From Rhodococcus rhodochrous (GTDB lineage Bacteria; Actinomycetota; Actinomycetes; Mycobacteriales; Mycobacteriaceae), in assembly GCF_900187265.1 (NCBI RefSeq), contig NZ_LT906450.1:4083444-4147443 (forward strand): DNA of 64,000 nucleotides, in the 5' to 3' direction. The first letter of the stretch is position 1. Each line of letters opens with the position of its first letter. The notes under the pieces were generated by a model. The model was not told the origin of the DNA, did not search any database, and saw nothing but the letters and a program-made list of their open reading frames with translations. Below, in pieces: positions 34,958-43,701 of the stretch. Position numbers and translations under genes: made by a program.

Positions 34958-35401
34958 GTGACCGCACCCTGTCCCCCGGCACGCCCCGACCATCTCGGCA
35001 GGCTCGCCGCCGTCCTCGCGGGCGCCACCGCGACGACGCATCTCGTGACGGCGGCGTTCCACCACACCGCCTCCCCCACCACCGCGCTGCTCGCCGTCAT
35101 GGCCGCCGCCTGCCTCACCTGCTGCCGGCACCTCTGGCGCGCACCGAGCCCGGCCACCTTCGCCACCGCGGCCGTGACGACGACGCTCATGCTGGCCCTG
35201 CACATCCCCCTGCCCCACCACGACCACACCGCCGCACACGCCGCCGTCGACCTCTCCGGCACCGGCTCCCTCGATCTGCTCATGACCGCGGCGACCGGGC
35301 TGGCACTGGTCGAGCTCGCCGTCACCGTCACCGCGGTCTTCGTGCGCACCCGCGCGATTCCCGAAGCGGTGCTGGGACGTCCCGCCGCGGCGCACTCCTG
35401 A
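34958..35401 (+). CDS. small histidine-rich membrane protein
   Basis: I do not recognise a family. From the GTG at 34958 (GGAG ribosome site six bases before) the product has 147 residues and about four hydrophobic segments (LAAVLAGATATTHLVTAAF, TALLAVMAAACLTC, TFATAAVTTTLMLAL, LMTAATGLALVELAVTVTAV). Between segments 3 and 4 is a His cluster (HIPLPHHDHTAAH), plus another His pair (FHHTA), which could bind metal. A TTG at 34922 would place the start inside the promoter and is less likely. It shares the operator with the Rieske operon. A role in metal or substrate handling for the copper or iron enzymes is possible but unsupported. Confidence 0.7.
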   Translation: MTAPCPPARPDHLGRLAAVLAGATATTHLVTAAFHHTASPTTALLAVMAAACLTCCRHLWRAPSPATFATAAVTTTLMLALHIPLPHHDHTAAHAAVDLSGTGSLDLLMTAATGLALVELAVTVTAVFVRTRAIPEAVLGRPAAAHS

Positions 35402-35430
35402 CGCCGGGCACGCCGCGCTCGGCCGGCACG

Positions 35431-36387
35431 TCAGACGTCCAGGACGAGCCGCGGCGTGCGCGACCGGCCGACACAGATCATCATCGTCGTCCCGGATTCG
35501 CGCTCCGCTTTCGTCAGCACCGAATCACGATGTTCGGGAACCCCCTCCAGAACCTTCGTCTCGCACGAGCCGCAGAAGCCGTCCTCGCACGAGAACGCGA
35601 CGTCCGGATCGACCTCGCGGACCACGTCCAGCAGCGACCGGCCGGCGGGTACCGGCAGGACCACCCCGCTGCGCCGCAACTCCACCTCGAAGGCCTCGTC
35701 GGGATCGGCAGCGACGTCCGGATCCACGGGGGCGGCACCGAACCGCTCGTAGTGGAAGGCCTCCTCCCCCAGCGCCGCCCGGGTGGCCTCCTCCGCCGCC
35801 CGCAGGAGCGGCTCGGGGCCGCAGCAGTACACCGCGGTACCGGCGGGTGCGGCGGCCAGGGCGCCGGCGAGATCGGGATGCCCGAGCTCGTCCTGCGGCA
35901 CCACGACCACATCCGGTCCCAGCGTCCGGACCTCGTCGACGAACGCCATCGACGCCCGGCTCCGGCCACCGTAGAGCAACGACCACGACGCGCCCCGGGC
36001 GGTGAGCATCCGCGCCATCGCCAGCAGCGGCGTGATGCCGATGCCACCCGCGACCAGCAGGTGGTGCTCCGCCTCCACCAGTGGGAAGAGGTTGCGGGGC
36101 GGGCGGTATCCGACCCGGATGCCCGGGCGCAGGGTGTGCACCTCGGCGGAGCCGCCGCGGCCGGTGGCCTCGCGGAGCACGGCGATGCGGTAGCTGTGGT
36201 CGTCGGCGGGATCCCCGCACAGGCTGTACTGGCGCACGGTGCCGGAGGGCAGCACGAGATCGATGTGCGCACCCGCCTCCCAGGCCGGTAGCCGCGCTCC
36301 TTCGGGATCCTCGAGCAGCAACGAGATCACGTCCTGCGCCTCCCAGCGCATCTGGCGGATCAGCAGTTCGGGTGCGGCAGTGGACAC
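35431..36387 (-). CDS. PDR-type oxygenase reductase (flavin plus plant-type [2Fe-2S])
   Basis: A 318-residue electron-transfer partner for a Rieske oxygenase, like VanB or phthalate dioxygenase reductase. The order is a flavin domain (RQYSLCGDP), a pyridine-nucleotide domain (LVAGGIGITPLL, CCGPEPLL) and a C-terminal [2Fe-2S] domain with Cys in CEDGFCGSCETKV and a fourth in MMICVGRS. The GTG at 36387 is preceded by GGAGG. It is the last gene of the ABC-importer operon, not of the Rieske operon, and a strong hairpin stands just upstream. It is the only suitable reductase in the window, so it should serve the oxygenase at 33524. Confidence 0.94.
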   Translation of the reverse strand: MSTAAPELLIRQMRWEAQDVISLLLEDPEGARLPAWEAGAHIDLVLPSGTVRQYSLCGDPADDHSYRIAVLREATGRGGSAEVHTLRPGIRVGYRPPRNLFPLVEAEHHLLVAGGIGITPLLAMARMLTARGASWSLLYGGRSRASMAFVDEVRTLGPDVVVVPQDELGHPDLAGALAAAPAGTAVYCCGPEPLLRAAEEATRAALGEEAFHYERFGAAPVDPDVAADPDEAFEVELRRSGVVLPVPAGRSLLDVVREVDPDVAFSCEDGFCGSCETKVLEGVPEHRDSVLTKAERESGTTMMICVGRSRTPRLVLDV

Positions 36388-36411
36388 GGTCGAAAACCTC
36401 CATGTACGAGT

Positions 36412-36439
36412 GCGACCCCGGAGCGGTCTCCGGGGTCGC
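36412..36439 (-). terminator. hairpin inside the importer operon, before the reductase gene
   Basis: GCGACCCCGGAG (36412-36423) pairs perfectly with 36428-36439 around a 4-base loop. It fills most of the 56-bp gap between the amidohydrolase and the reductase. It may partly stop transcription and lower reductase level, or mark the end of the importer unit. Confidence 0.68.
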
Positions 36440-36443
36440 GGGA

Positions 36444-38039
36444 TCATCCGATGGTCGTGAGCCGCCCGGTCGCCACAGTGCCGCGCACGAAATCCGGTGC
36501 GGTCAGCCGATCGCCGGGGGCGGTGAGGGGATCGTCGGCGAGCAGGACGAGATCTCCGGGCCCGCCGGGGACGAGGTGCCCACCGGCGGTGCCCAGCAGT
36601 GCGGCTGCCCCGCTGGTGTGCAGTCTCCAGGCCGCCTCGGCCCCGATCTCGCGGAGGACCGAAGCCATTCCCGCTGCCGGGGACAGCTCCGGGCCGGGGG
36701 CGTCCGACCCGCCTCCGACGACGACGCCGTGGGCGAGCCAGTTCCCGAGGCGGCCGAGCGTGGCCGCGGCGGGCTCACCGAGGCGGTTGCGGATCGACGG
36801 CAGCGCCGCATCGCCGAGTGCGGGTTGCGCGGCGACCCCGACACCGAGTTCGGCTGCCTGCGCCGCGAACTCGACGCGGTGTTCCAGATAGGCGTGGATC
36901 AGATGTGTGCCCGTCCCGGCCCAGGACGGCAGGATCCCGGCGTCGACGGGGCGGCGGAGCAGGTCGAGCACCAATTCCACGGCAGCCGGCCCGACGGTGT
37001 GCAGGGCGAGACCGCTGCGTCGCTGCGCGGCCCACGCGATGTAGCTCTCGAGGGTCTCCGTCGAGGTGGACTGCACCCCACAGCTGTCGGTTCCCGGCCA
37101 CGGGTCGTGGCGCAGGGCGGTGCCGAGCATCCCTCCACCGTCCACGAACAACTTGGCGGGTCCGAGCGACAACCGGGCGGCCGGATCCTGTGAGATACCC
37201 ACGGATTCGACCTCCTTCCGGAACTGTTCGGGGTCGCTGCCGTCGAGGGCGTGGGGGAACACGACGAGGCGGACGGGCGGGTCCTCGCTCACGTACAGGT
37301 CCCGGTAGGCGGCGAGTTCGTCGATCCCCAGCGCGGGGTCGGCCGCGCAGGTGACGCCGACGCGGACGAGTTCATCCAGGCCGGTGCGGATCCATCCGCG
37401 CCGCTGCGCCTCCGTCGGAGCCGGCACGACCGCGGAGACGACGGCCACGGCACCGTGTTCGACGAGTTCGCCGGTGAGGTGCCCGTCGGCGTCGCGGCCG
37501 AAGCGCCCGCCCACCGGATCCGGCGAGTCGTCCCGGATTCCGGCGCTGCGCAGCGCGGCCGAGCTGGCGAGTCCGTCGTGACCCCGCCGGTCGAGCAGCA
37601 TCGGCCGCCCGCCGGCCGCCTCGTCGAGTTCGGCGAGTGTGGGCAGACGCCGCTCCTCGAAGGACGTCTCGTCGAATCCGGCGCTGCCGAGCAGCCAGGA
37701 GGACCGGGGCAGGTCGGATGCGGCGGCACGGATACGGTCGAGCGCCTGCGGGATCGACGTGCAGTCGTCGAGCCGCAGTCGGCCGGCGGCACGCCCGAGC
37801 CACATGACGTGGACGTGGGAGTCGACGAAGGCCGGTGCCACCACCCCGTCGTGGTGCACCGTGCGGATTCCTTCCGGCGCAACCGCGGTCACCTCGGCGA
37901 TCGAACCGACCGCCGTCACCGTCCCGTCGACGATGCACACCGCCTCGGCGGTGCCGGTGCCCGCGACCGGCCGGACGTCCCCGCACACGACGAGCGAGGA
38001 CGTCGGATCGAACCCCTCCCGGGGTGCTCGGGTGGCCAT
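36444..38039 (-). CDS. YtcJ-like amidohydrolase (amidohydrolase_3 family)
   Basis: A 531-residue zinc-type amidohydrolase. PAFVDSHVHVMW is the HxH metal motif. The lysine position of the family is LGPAKLFVDGGG, histidines lie in LALHTVGPAAVE and LIHAYLEHR, and the final aspartate is in GGGSDAPGP. The C-terminal beta-sandwich (GTAGGHLVPGGPGDLVLLADDPL) is complete. Relatives hydrolyse N-substituted formamides, cyclic imides and other amides. The ATG lies one base after the importer ATPase stop. It is cytoplasmic, so it would act on the imported substrate or an early intermediate. Confidence 0.9.
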   Translation of the reverse strand: MATRAPREGFDPTSSLVVCGDVRPVAGTGTAEAVCIVDGTVTAVGSIAEVTAVAPEGIRTVHHDGVVAPAFVDSHVHVMWLGRAAGRLRLDDCTSIPQALDRIRAAASDLPRSSWLLGSAGFDETSFEERRLPTLAELDEAAGGRPMLLDRRGHDGLASSAALRSAGIRDDSPDPVGGRFGRDADGHLTGELVEHGAVAVVSAVVPAPTEAQRRGWIRTGLDELVRVGVTCAADPALGIDELAAYRDLYVSEDPPVRLVVFPHALDGSDPEQFRKEVESVGISQDPAARLSLGPAKLFVDGGGMLGTALRHDPWPGTDSCGVQSTSTETLESYIAWAAQRRSGLALHTVGPAAVELVLDLLRRPVDAGILPSWAGTGTHLIHAYLEHRVEFAAQAAELGVGVAAQPALGDAALPSIRNRLGEPAAATLGRLGNWLAHGVVVGGGSDAPGPELSPAAGMASVLREIGAEAAWRLHTSGAAALLGTAGGHLVPGGPGDLVLLADDPLTAPGDRLTAPDFVRGTVATGRLTTIG

Positions 38040-38040
38040 G

Positions 38041-39036
38041 TCAGGCGCTCAGCGAGTCCGGGAAGTGGCAGCGCACCGCGCGGCCGTCCTTCCGTTCCGT
38101 CAGCGACGGCGCCACCTCCCGGCACATCGGATCCACGACGGGACAGATGTCCGCGAACCGGCATCCGGTGGCCGTGCGGGGAATCGAGGGTACGTCCCGG
38201 TCGGGGTCCCCGGCGGCCCCGGAGGTGCCGGGGACGGCGTCGAGCAGCGTGCGGCTGTAGGGGTGCAGGGGTTCGTCGAAGAACTCGTCGGCGGGCGCGA
38301 TCTCGACGATCCGGCCGAGGTAGACCACGCACACCCGGTCGGCGATGTGCCGCACGACGCCCATGTCGTGCGAGACGAACATCATCGTCAGGTTGCGTTC
38401 CTTCTGCAGGTCCACGAGCAGGTTCACGACCTGGGCCTGGATCGACACGTCGAGCGCGGAGACCGGTTCGTCGGCGACGACGAAGCGCGGGCTCACGGCC
38501 AGCGCCCGGGCGATCCCGACGCGCTGGCGTTGCCCGCCCGAGAACTGCGCGGGATAGCGGTCGAGCAATGCCTCGGAGATGCCGACCTGCCCGAGCAGTT
38601 CCTCGACGTAGCCGTCGATACGGTCGCGTTCCATGATGCCGAAGTTGCGCAGGGGTGCGGCGACGATCTCGCGGACGGTCATCCGCGGATTGAGCGAGCC
38701 GAAGGGGTCCTGGAAGATCATCTGCATCTCGCGGTGGAACTCCCGCATCCGCGGCGGCGAGAGCGACTCGATCCTCCTGCCCCGGTAGGTGATCGTCCCG
38801 CCCACCACCGGAGCGAGTCCGAGCAGGGCCTTGCCGAGAGTGGACTTGCCGCTGCCGGATTCGCCGACGACGCCGAGCACCTCACCTTCGAGGATCTCGA
38901 GCGAGACCTCGTCGAGCGCGACCGGGGCACCCGATCGGGCGCGGCCGTATCGCACGGTCAGGTTCTCGACCTCGATCAGCGGTGCGCGCTGTGGGGGTTC
39001 GGCGTACGGCTCGTGCCGCGTGGCGGTCTCAAACAT
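38041..39036 (-). CDS. peptide/opine-type ABC importer ATPase (OppF/DppF-like)
   Basis: A 331-residue ATP-binding subunit. Walker A is GESGSGKST, the Q-loop lies in MIFQDPFGSLNPR, the signature is FSGGQRQR, Walker B is FVVADEPVSALD and the switch His lies in FVSHDMG. The C-terminus has the oligopeptide-transporter extension with the Cys cluster region (CRFADICPVVDPMCREV) that in relatives can bind an iron-sulfur cluster. It overlaps the OppD-like gene by 8 nt. It pairs with that subunit to energise the permeases. Confidence 0.95.
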   Translation of the reverse strand: MFETATRHEPYAEPPQRAPLIEVENLTVRYGRARSGAPVALDEVSLEILEGEVLGVVGESGSGKSTLGKALLGLAPVVGGTITYRGRRIESLSPPRMREFHREMQMIFQDPFGSLNPRMTVREIVAAPLRNFGIMERDRIDGYVEELLGQVGISEALLDRYPAQFSGGQRQRVGIARALAVSPRFVVADEPVSALDVSIQAQVVNLLVDLQKERNLTMMFVSHDMGVVRHIADRVCVVYLGRIVEIAPADEFFDEPLHPYSRTLLDAVPGTSGAAGDPDRDVPSIPRTATGCRFADICPVVDPMCREVAPSLTERKDGRAVRCHFPDSLSA

Positions 39037-40033
39037 GGGCAGGTACCTTCACTCGGTTCGTCAGGCACGCATCGAGGTGCCCCGGGGACGAGTCGGCGGG
39101 CAGCAGGGGCGGGATCCCGTGGTCGCAGTCCGGAGTCGCCAGGCTGCACCGCGGCGCGAAGGCGCATCCGTCGGGGCGTTCGGCTCCGCGGATCGGGTCG
39201 CCGCCGATGGCCGGCAACCGATCGAGACGCGGTCCGTGTACGGGGGTGCGGGATTCGAGCAGTCCGCGGGTGTAGGGGTGGCGGGGGTTGCCGACCACCT
39301 CGTCGACGGTGCCGATCTCGACGATCCGCCCGGCGTACATGACGGCGACGCGGTCGGCGACCTCGGCGACCACCCCGAGATCGTGGGTGACGAGGATGAC
39401 CGACGATCCGGTTTCGCGTTGCAGGCGCTTGATCAACCGCAGGACCTGCTGCTGGATCGTCACGTCCAGGGCGGTGGTGGGTTCGTCGGCGACCAGGACG
39501 CGGGGATCGTTGGCGAGGGCCATCGCGATCATCACACGCTGGCGCATGCCACCGGAGAACTCGTGGGGATAGGACCGGTAGGCGCCCTCGGGGTCCACGA
39601 TGCCGACGGCGTCGAGCAGTTCCACGGCGCGGGCCTGCGCCTCCCGGCGTCCCGTTCTGCTGTGCAGCCGGAGCATCTCGACGATCTGGACACCGACCTT
39701 CTGGATGGGGTTCAGCGCCGACAGCGAGTCCTGGAAGACCACCGCGATCTCGGAGCCGCGGATGGAACGCAGGTCATTCTCGGTGGCGGTGACGAGGTCG
39801 GTGTCGCCGAAGGTCGCCCGTCCACCCACGGTGGTGCCCGGACCACGGTTGAGGCCGATCATGCCCATCGTGAGAGCGGACTTGCCCGAGCCGGATTCGC
39901 CGACGAGGGCGAGCAGCTCACCGGGATACAGGTCGAGGTCGACGTCGGCGACCGCCGGCACCGTGCCCTCCGAGGAGCGGAAGGACACCGAGAAGTTGCG
40001 CAGGGACAGGACAGGATCCGTCTTGGTCGTCAC
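39029..40033 (-). CDS. peptide/opine-type ABC importer ATPase (OppD/DppD-like)
   Basis: A 334-residue ATP-binding subunit. Walker A is GESGSGKSA, the Q-loop lies in VVFQDSLSALNPIQ, the signature is FSGGMRQR, Walker B is VLVADEPTTALD and the switch His is in VTHDLG. The usual C-terminal Cys segment is present (CAFAPRCSLATPDCDHG). The GTG overlaps the DppB-like stop by 4 nt (GTGA) with GGAAGGGAA upstream. It is the heterodimer partner of the OppF-like subunit. Confidence 0.95.
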   Translation of the reverse strand: MTTKTDPVLSLRNFSVSFRSSEGTVPAVADVDLDLYPGELLALVGESGSGKSALTMGMIGLNRGPGTTVGGRATFGDTDLVTATENDLRSIRGSEIAVVFQDSLSALNPIQKVGVQIVEMLRLHSRTGRREAQARAVELLDAVGIVDPEGAYRSYPHEFSGGMRQRVMIAMALANDPRVLVADEPTTALDVTIQQQVLRLIKRLQRETGSSVILVTHDLGVVAEVADRVAVMYAGRIVEIGTVDEVVGNPRHPYTRGLLESRTPVHGPRLDRLPAIGGDPIRGAERPDGCAFAPRCSLATPDCDHGIPPLLPADSSPGHLDACLTNRVKVPAHV

Positions 40034-41157
40034 GACATTCCCTTCCGCAGGCGGGGATCGATCGCGATCTGGATCAGATCCACGACGAGGTTGACGAGGA
40101 TGAACACCGTCGCGATCGCGAGGACCGCACCCTGGACGACGAGGTAGTCCCGCTGGATCACCGACGACACCAGCAGGTTTCCGATGCCGGGATACGAGAA
40201 CACCGATTCGGTGATGACGGCGCCGCCGATGAGCGATCCGAACTGGATTCCGAGAGCGGTGACGATCGGCAACGACGCGTTGGGCAGCAGGTGCCGGAAG
40301 ACGATGCGGGACTCGGAGGCGCCCTTCATCCGGGCGGTGCGGATGAAGTCCTCGCCGCGGACGTCGAGCACCGCGGTCCGGGCCATGCGGGTGAAGAAGC
40401 CGGCCATGGAGATCGCCAGCGTCGTCGCGGGCAGGACGAGATGCTTCGTCCAGGGCATCACGAGATCGGGACGGTTCTGCAGAATCGCGTCGAGCAGGAC
40501 GAAATTGGTGGTCGGCGTGTAGTCGAGGGAGGACGGCATGCGGCCGAGCACCGGTAGCCATCCCAGCACGACACCGAACAGGTAGATCGACGCGACGCCG
40601 AGCGCGAACCACGGCAGCGCGAAGGTGAGGGTGGACAGTGCGCGGATGCCGGTGTCGATCCAGGTGTCCTTCGTCAGGGCGGCGACGATGCCTCCCGTCA
40701 CCCCGATGAGGACCGCGAGGAACATCGCGGCCACGGCCAGTTCGAGGGTCGCGGGCAGCGCGGTCCACAGCAGGTTCGCGACGTCGTTGCCGCCGTAGTA
40801 CGACGAGCCGAGGTCGAAGGTGACGAACGAGCGCAGGAAGTCGACGTACTGCTGCCACAGCGGCCGGTCCAGACCGAGCTGTTCGTTGATCAGCGCGGTA
40901 TTGGCCTCGATCTCGGCGGTGGTCAGGCCCTGGGTTCCGTTGGTGGCGAGCGAGGATGCCGGCGAACCCGGTATCAGGCGCATCGCGAGGAACACGAAGG
41001 TCGTGATCGCCAGCAGCATCGGTGGCACCAGCGCGATGCGCTTGAGCACGGCGATCCCCACCCCGCTGCGGTCCCGGCGGGACGGGCAGGTGGCCTTCTC
41101 GGCCGGGAGCGCGGGCGGGGCGGTGAGTCCGGTGGGCACCGGTCGGGTCACTGTCAT
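40030..41157 (-). CDS. peptide/opine-type ABC importer permease (DppB-like)
   Basis: A 375-residue permease with six expected membrane segments and a cytoplasmic N-terminal extension of about 35 residues that is longer than usual. FVFLAMRLIPGSPAS is the typical first segment, and the EAA coupling loop is FIRTARMKGASESRIVFRHLLPNA. The C-terminus LVVDLIQIAIDPRLRKG is typical of DppB. It overlaps both neighbours by 4 nt. Confidence 0.95.
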   Translation of the reverse strand: MTVTRPVPTGLTAPPALPAEKATCPSRRDRSGVGIAVLKRIALVPPMLLAITTFVFLAMRLIPGSPASSLATNGTQGLTTAEIEANTALINEQLGLDRPLWQQYVDFLRSFVTFDLGSSYYGGNDVANLLWTALPATLELAVAAMFLAVLIGVTGGIVAALTKDTWIDTGIRALSTLTFALPWFALGVASIYLFGVVLGWLPVLGRMPSSLDYTPTTNFVLLDAILQNRPDLVMPWTKHLVLPATTLAISMAGFFTRMARTAVLDVRGEDFIRTARMKGASESRIVFRHLLPNASLPIVTALGIQFGSLIGGAVITESVFSYPGIGNLLVSSVIQRDYLVVQGAVLAIATVFILVNLVVDLIQIAIDPRLRKGMS

Positions 41158-42020
41158 CGCATGTCCTTGACGTCGATGGCATCGCGCAGGTCGTCGCCGA
41201 CGAAGCTGCAGGCGGCCACGAACAGCACCGTCAGCAGCGCCGGCAGCAGAACCAGTTGCGGGGCGGAGTAGATGAACTCCTGTCCGGCCTGGACCATGTA
41301 GCCCCAGTCGGGTGTGGGGGGCTGGATTCCCAGTCCCAGATACGACATTCCGGCGGCGAATCCGGCGGCGATCGACAGCGTCGTGACGAACTGGACGAGG
41401 ATCGGGCCGGCGATGTTCGGCAGGATCTCACGGAAGAGTGTGCGGGGCAGGCGCGATCCGCCCACGCGGGCGGCGAGGATGTAGTCCTTCGAGGCCTCCC
41501 GCAGCGCGAGCGTGCGGGTCAGGCGCGCGAAGGCGGGCGCCAGGGCGATGCCCACGCCGACGACGAGGGTGCCGGCGCCGGGACCGGCGATCGCGACGGC
41601 GATGATGATCAGCACGATCGACGGCATGGCCATGCCCAGATCGGTGAACCGCATGAGCAGCTGGTCGAGGCGGCCGCCGCGGTATCCCGCGACGAAGCCG
41701 AGCACGACACCGATGACGCAGCTCAGGGCCGCGGCCAGGATGGACACCTCGACGAGTGGCCGCGCCCCGTACACGAGGCGGGCGAGCTGGTCGCGGCCGA
41801 GATCGTCGGTGCCGAGCAGGTGTCCGGGCGATCCGACGGGCAGCAGCGGAGACGCGTCCTGACGGAGCGGATCGGTGCCGAGGAGCATCGGCCCGAGGAT
41901 CGCCAGGAGCACGAAGAAGATCGCTGTGCCCCAGGCGATCACCGCGACGGGACGGCGGGCGATCCGGCGATCGGATCGCTTCCGCCCCGTGCGCTTCCTC
42001 GATGGGGCGGAGCTAGACAC
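41154..42020 (-). CDS. peptide/opine-type ABC importer permease (DppC-like)
   Basis: A 288-residue permease. A basic N-terminus (RKRTGRKRSDRR) is followed by the first segment and by HLLGTDDLGRDQLARLVYGAR, a DppC hallmark. The EAA loop is YILAARVGGSRLPRTLFREILPN. The C-terminal segment SFVGDDLRDAIDVK closes the family. The GTG start overlaps the binding-protein gene by 8 nt. Confidence 0.95.
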   Translation of the reverse strand: MSSSAPSRKRTGRKRSDRRIARRPVAVIAWGTAIFFVLLAILGPMLLGTDPLRQDASPLLPVGSPGHLLGTDDLGRDQLARLVYGARPLVEVSILAAALSCVIGVVLGFVAGYRGGRLDQLLMRFTDLGMAMPSIVLIIIAVAIAGPGAGTLVVGVGIALAPAFARLTRTLALREASKDYILAARVGGSRLPRTLFREILPNIAGPILVQFVTTLSIAAGFAAGMSYLGLGIQPPTPDWGYMVQAGQEFIYSAPQLVLLPALLTVLFVAACSFVGDDLRDAIDVKDMR

Positions 42021-43674
42021 GAGCGGTCTCCGCGAAGCAGCGGTGGTTGGCGAGCGCCGCGAGGTTGAGGTCGCTCACCCCGACTCCGGTGACGACGGGG
42101 TTGCTCGCGCACGCGAGCATCGCGACGCCCATGATCTCGTCGGCGAACTTCTTCTGCAGCGTCGTGTAGATCTCCTTGCGCTCCGCGGGGCTCGTGACGG
42201 CGCGGGCCTCCTTGACCATCGGATCGAACGTCTCCGCGTAGCGGGGCAGCGTGTTGTAGCCGCCGACCACACCGGCGTAGACACCGGTGGAGATGGTCAT
42301 CTCGCCGGCGAGGTTGTCGGGATCGGGGACGTAGGAGTTGCGCTCCCAGATCATCAGTTCGTGGCCGGACGAGGTGGGGTCGAACACGCGGGACGAGAAG
42401 GTCGCCGGGTCGATGGTCTCGACGGTGATCTCGAGGCCGATGTCCTTCAGGTTCTGCTCGACGATCTGGGCGGCGCGGGGGTGCCATGCATCGGAGGCGG
42501 CGAGCAGGGTGAGGCGGCGGCCGGTCGCGCCGACGGATTCGAGCAGACGGCGCGCTTCGGCCGGGTCGCTCGTGCCGATGCCGGCGAGAGAGGTGTCGTA
42601 GCCCTCCACGGACGGCGGGAGCAGGTAGCCCTCCGGCAGCGCACCGACGCCGAAGAAGACCTGTTCGAGGATGGCCTTGCGGTCGATGGCGAGGTTGATG
42701 GCCTTGCGCACCTCGAGCTCGGCGAGCGCCGGCTGCCGCACGTCCATGATGACGAAGGCGTCGAAGGACGGTGCGGGTTCGTAGACGATGACCTTGTCGT
42801 TGCCGCGCAGCTGGCCGAGCGACGAGTGCGGGGTCAGCGCGGTCGCCGAGATGTCGCCGGAGATCAGCGAGGAGATGATCGTCGAGGGGTCCTGGATCTG
42901 CTGCAGCACGAGACGGCGGGTGGCGGGGGCGCCCTCGTAGTAGTCGTCGAACGCCTCGAGCACGACGTTCTGACCCGAGGTGGAGGACACGAGCTTGTAG
43001 GGTCCCGTGCCGATGAGGTTCTTGCCGATGTCCTGGCCGTACTGCTCGATGGCGGCGGCGGGCATGATGCGGCCGCCGATGTCGGACAGCTTGGACAGCA
43101 CGGTGCCGTCCGGGGTCTGCAGGACGAGCTCGACGGTGGAGTCGTCGACGGCCCGGATGGACTCGAAGTTGTTGCCGATGGACTTGAGCGGCCGTGACGA
43201 GCCGGTGGGCAGGGTGGGGTCGTTCTTGTCGAACTGGCGGCTGAGCGAGCGTACGACGTCGTTCGCGGTGAGCGTGCTGCCGTCGTGGAAGGTGACGCCC
43301 TGCCGCAGGGTGAAGGTGTAGGTGCGGCCGTCCTCGCTGACGGTCCAGGACTCGGCGAGATCGGGCTGCGGCTCGTTGGTCTCGAAGTCGATGAAGGTCA
43401 GGCCGCGGCAGACGCAGTCGACGACCATCCAGTCCCCGAGGGTGGTGTAGAAGGCGGGATCGTGGATGGCGCTGGTGCCGTCGATGCCGATGGTCAGGGT
43501 TCCACCCGAACCGCCCGAGCCCGACCCGGAGCCGTCACCGTTCGGCTGGGCGGTGCCGCACGCGGCCGCGAGGGTCGTGACACCGAGGCCGAGTCCGAGC
43601 ACGCCCACACCACGCAGGAGCGAACGCCGAGAGAAGGACGGGGTCTCCGCAGTCCGTTTCGTCGAATCCACCAT
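42013..43674 (-). CDS. ABC importer substrate-binding lipoprotein (family 5, Tat-type signal)
   Basis: A 553-residue extracytoplasmic binding protein of the peptide/nickel/opine family. The N-terminus has a twin-arginine motif (SFSRRSLLRG), a hydrophobic stretch and a lipobox (LAAAC), followed by a Gly/Ser-rich linker. It should therefore be exported folded and lipid-anchored. ESWTVSEDGRTYTFTLRQGVTFHDG is the typical family signature region. I chose the second ATG (43674) because GAGGA stands just before it; the ATG at 43686 would add four residues. It heads a seven-gene operon under the operator at 43702. The ligand is unknown and is probably the substrate of the whole island. Confidence 0.94.
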   Translation of the reverse strand: MVDSTKRTAETPSFSRRSLLRGVGVLGLGLGVTTLAAACGTAQPNGDGSGSGSGGSGGTLTIGIDGTSAIHDPAFYTTLGDWMVVDCVCRGLTFIDFETNEPQPDLAESWTVSEDGRTYTFTLRQGVTFHDGSTLTANDVVRSLSRQFDKNDPTLPTGSSRPLKSIGNNFESIRAVDDSTVELVLQTPDGTVLSKLSDIGGRIMPAAAIEQYGQDIGKNLIGTGPYKLVSSTSGQNVVLEAFDDYYEGAPATRRLVLQQIQDPSTIISSLISGDISATALTPHSSLGQLRGNDKVIVYEPAPSFDAFVIMDVRQPALAELEVRKAINLAIDRKAILEQVFFGVGALPEGYLLPPSVEGYDTSLAGIGTSDPAEARRLLESVGATGRRLTLLAASDAWHPRAAQIVEQNLKDIGLEITVETIDPATFSSRVFDPTSSGHELMIWERNSYVPDPDNLAGEMTISTGVYAGVVGGYNTLPRYAETFDPMVKEARAVTSPAERKEIYTTLQKKFADEIMGVAMLACASNPVVTGVGVSDLNLAALANHRCFAETARV

Positions 43675-43701
43675 GGTTTTCCTCATCCATTGGTCCAGTT
43701 A

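Noticed and set aside
35399-35434. Possible hairpin between the membrane protein and reductase genes
   Set aside because: Only the outer CTGACG/CGTCAG arms pair cleanly; the middle is too irregular to call a terminator.
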